Positions 63,367 to 64,000 of a stretch of 64,000 bases of DNA are shown in pieces. Source of the DNA: Antedon mediterranea (lineage: Eukaryota; Echinodermata; Crinoidea; Comatulida; Antedonidae); NCBI RefSeq assembly GCF_964355755.1, contig NC_092676.1:1346288-1410287 (forward strand), written 5' to 3'. The first letter of the stretch is position 1. Each line of letters opens with the position of its first letter. The translations under genes and the position numbers were made by a program. The notes below the pieces were generated by a model. That model worked only from the letters and a program-made list of their open reading frames with translations, made no database searches and had not been told where the DNA came from.

Positions 63367-63530
63367 ACACTGTCTAAACTATCAAACTAGTTTGACAAAC
63401 AAAAGTGTGATGTACCCAAATATTGTAGGGATATTCTCAAATATGGTATTGATATGACATCACCATGTCCATATATGGGCACATCACATTGTTTTGTCAA
63501 TTAAAGTTTGATAGTGTAGATAGAGCTTTA
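63367..63530. mobile_element. MITE, family 1, copy 6
   Basis: Left end CACTGTCTAAACTATCAAAC (slightly decayed), right end ATAGTGTAGATAGAGCTTTA, with the family interior CACCATGTCCATATATGGGC. Confidence 0.85.
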
Positions 63531-64000
63531 AATATCTCAGTACACCATGAAATGTACTTTAATGTATTTCAGGGATTCGAAACGATAATGTATTACCATT
63601 ATTACACTCACACACATTTATTCAGTACAGTATTTAAATATTAACCAATCAAATTAGAGAAAGTCAGGATGTTTAAATTACTTTCTATTATCATTGGATT
63701 GAAAACCTTTTTTGTATTCTTATTTACTTCACTTTTCTACTCATTTTATAACAATATGAATGTTATGCCTTTTTTATGTTTTCTACTATTTTTACCTTCT
63801 TATTGTACAGTAAGTGTTTTGTATTTGTTATCTTGTTTTGCCCTGCATATGCTTGGTCTTCCAAGCTGTAACCTGAGATGTTTGTTACATTCTTATGTTT
63901 TTAAAATAAAGGATGATTTTTACAATTTCTCTAATCCATTCATTTTTTCACTGTAAAGATTCTCGTTTCCGTGACCACCTCATTCTTTTCTCATATCATA
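63531..64000. other. Intergenic DNA at window end
   Basis: No supported gene. A 95-codon hydrophobic frame at 63669-63956 is AT-driven and has no relatives in the window. Confidence 0.4.

Overview
The window looks like AT-rich nuclear DNA of an animal, most likely a marine invertebrate. The evidence is a CR1/jockey-like LINE, a Penelope-like retroelement with a GIY-YIG domain, tRNA-derived SINEs, several MITE families, two large minisatellites, and transmembrane receptors with immunoglobulin (Ig) domains and tyrosine-rich tails. An echinoderm or another deuterostome invertebrate would fit, but nothing here fixes the species. No rRNA genes, genuine tRNA genes, CRISPR arrays or bacterial operons were seen.

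Layout. 0-5 kb: a fold-back element with an 8-bp target duplication, then a LINE. 7-13 kb: a tandem pair of three-Ig receptors (one frameshifted, one intact) plus older relics. 14-15.4 kb: a 68-bp minisatellite. 17.5-18.2 kb: a small mucin-like membrane protein. 18.55-20.6 kb: a 42-bp minisatellite with higher-order structure. 21.6-25 kb: two paralogous single-pass proteins with the same ectodomain and unrelated repeat-built tails, one carrying nine YxxM motifs. 26.5-28.7 kb: a receptor with a tyrosine-rich tail and a very long Asn/Asp-rich C-terminus. 31-57.3 kb: nine related receptors, here called G to O, each with a V-like Ig domain and usually a second cysteine-rich Ig-like domain, Thr/Ser stalk, one transmembrane segment and a tyrosine tail. 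57-64 kb: mostly transposon-derived DNA, including a Harbinger-like element and two SINE families.

Every host gene recognised lies on the minus strand, and each coding sequence is one uninterrupted reading frame. Receptors L, N and O appear to have a separate 5' non-coding exon with a conserved splice donor and acceptor. Receptors G-J and K-O share the ectodomain but have two different tail types, so ectodomains and tails have been recombined. The L, N and O tails end in a canonical ITIM-like motif; others carry YxxV, YxN or YxxM sites. H and L have lost the second domain, K has a frameshifted C-terminus, and I is split by a 3.7-kb palindromic transposon. It also carries a frameshift and has a Penelope-like insertion just past its stop codon.

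The best candidate for an undescribed system is this cluster as a whole: a rapidly duplicating, module-swapping complex of membrane receptors with activating-type and inhibitory-type tyrosine motifs. It resembles the logic of immune or allorecognition receptor complexes. That role is inference from architecture only.
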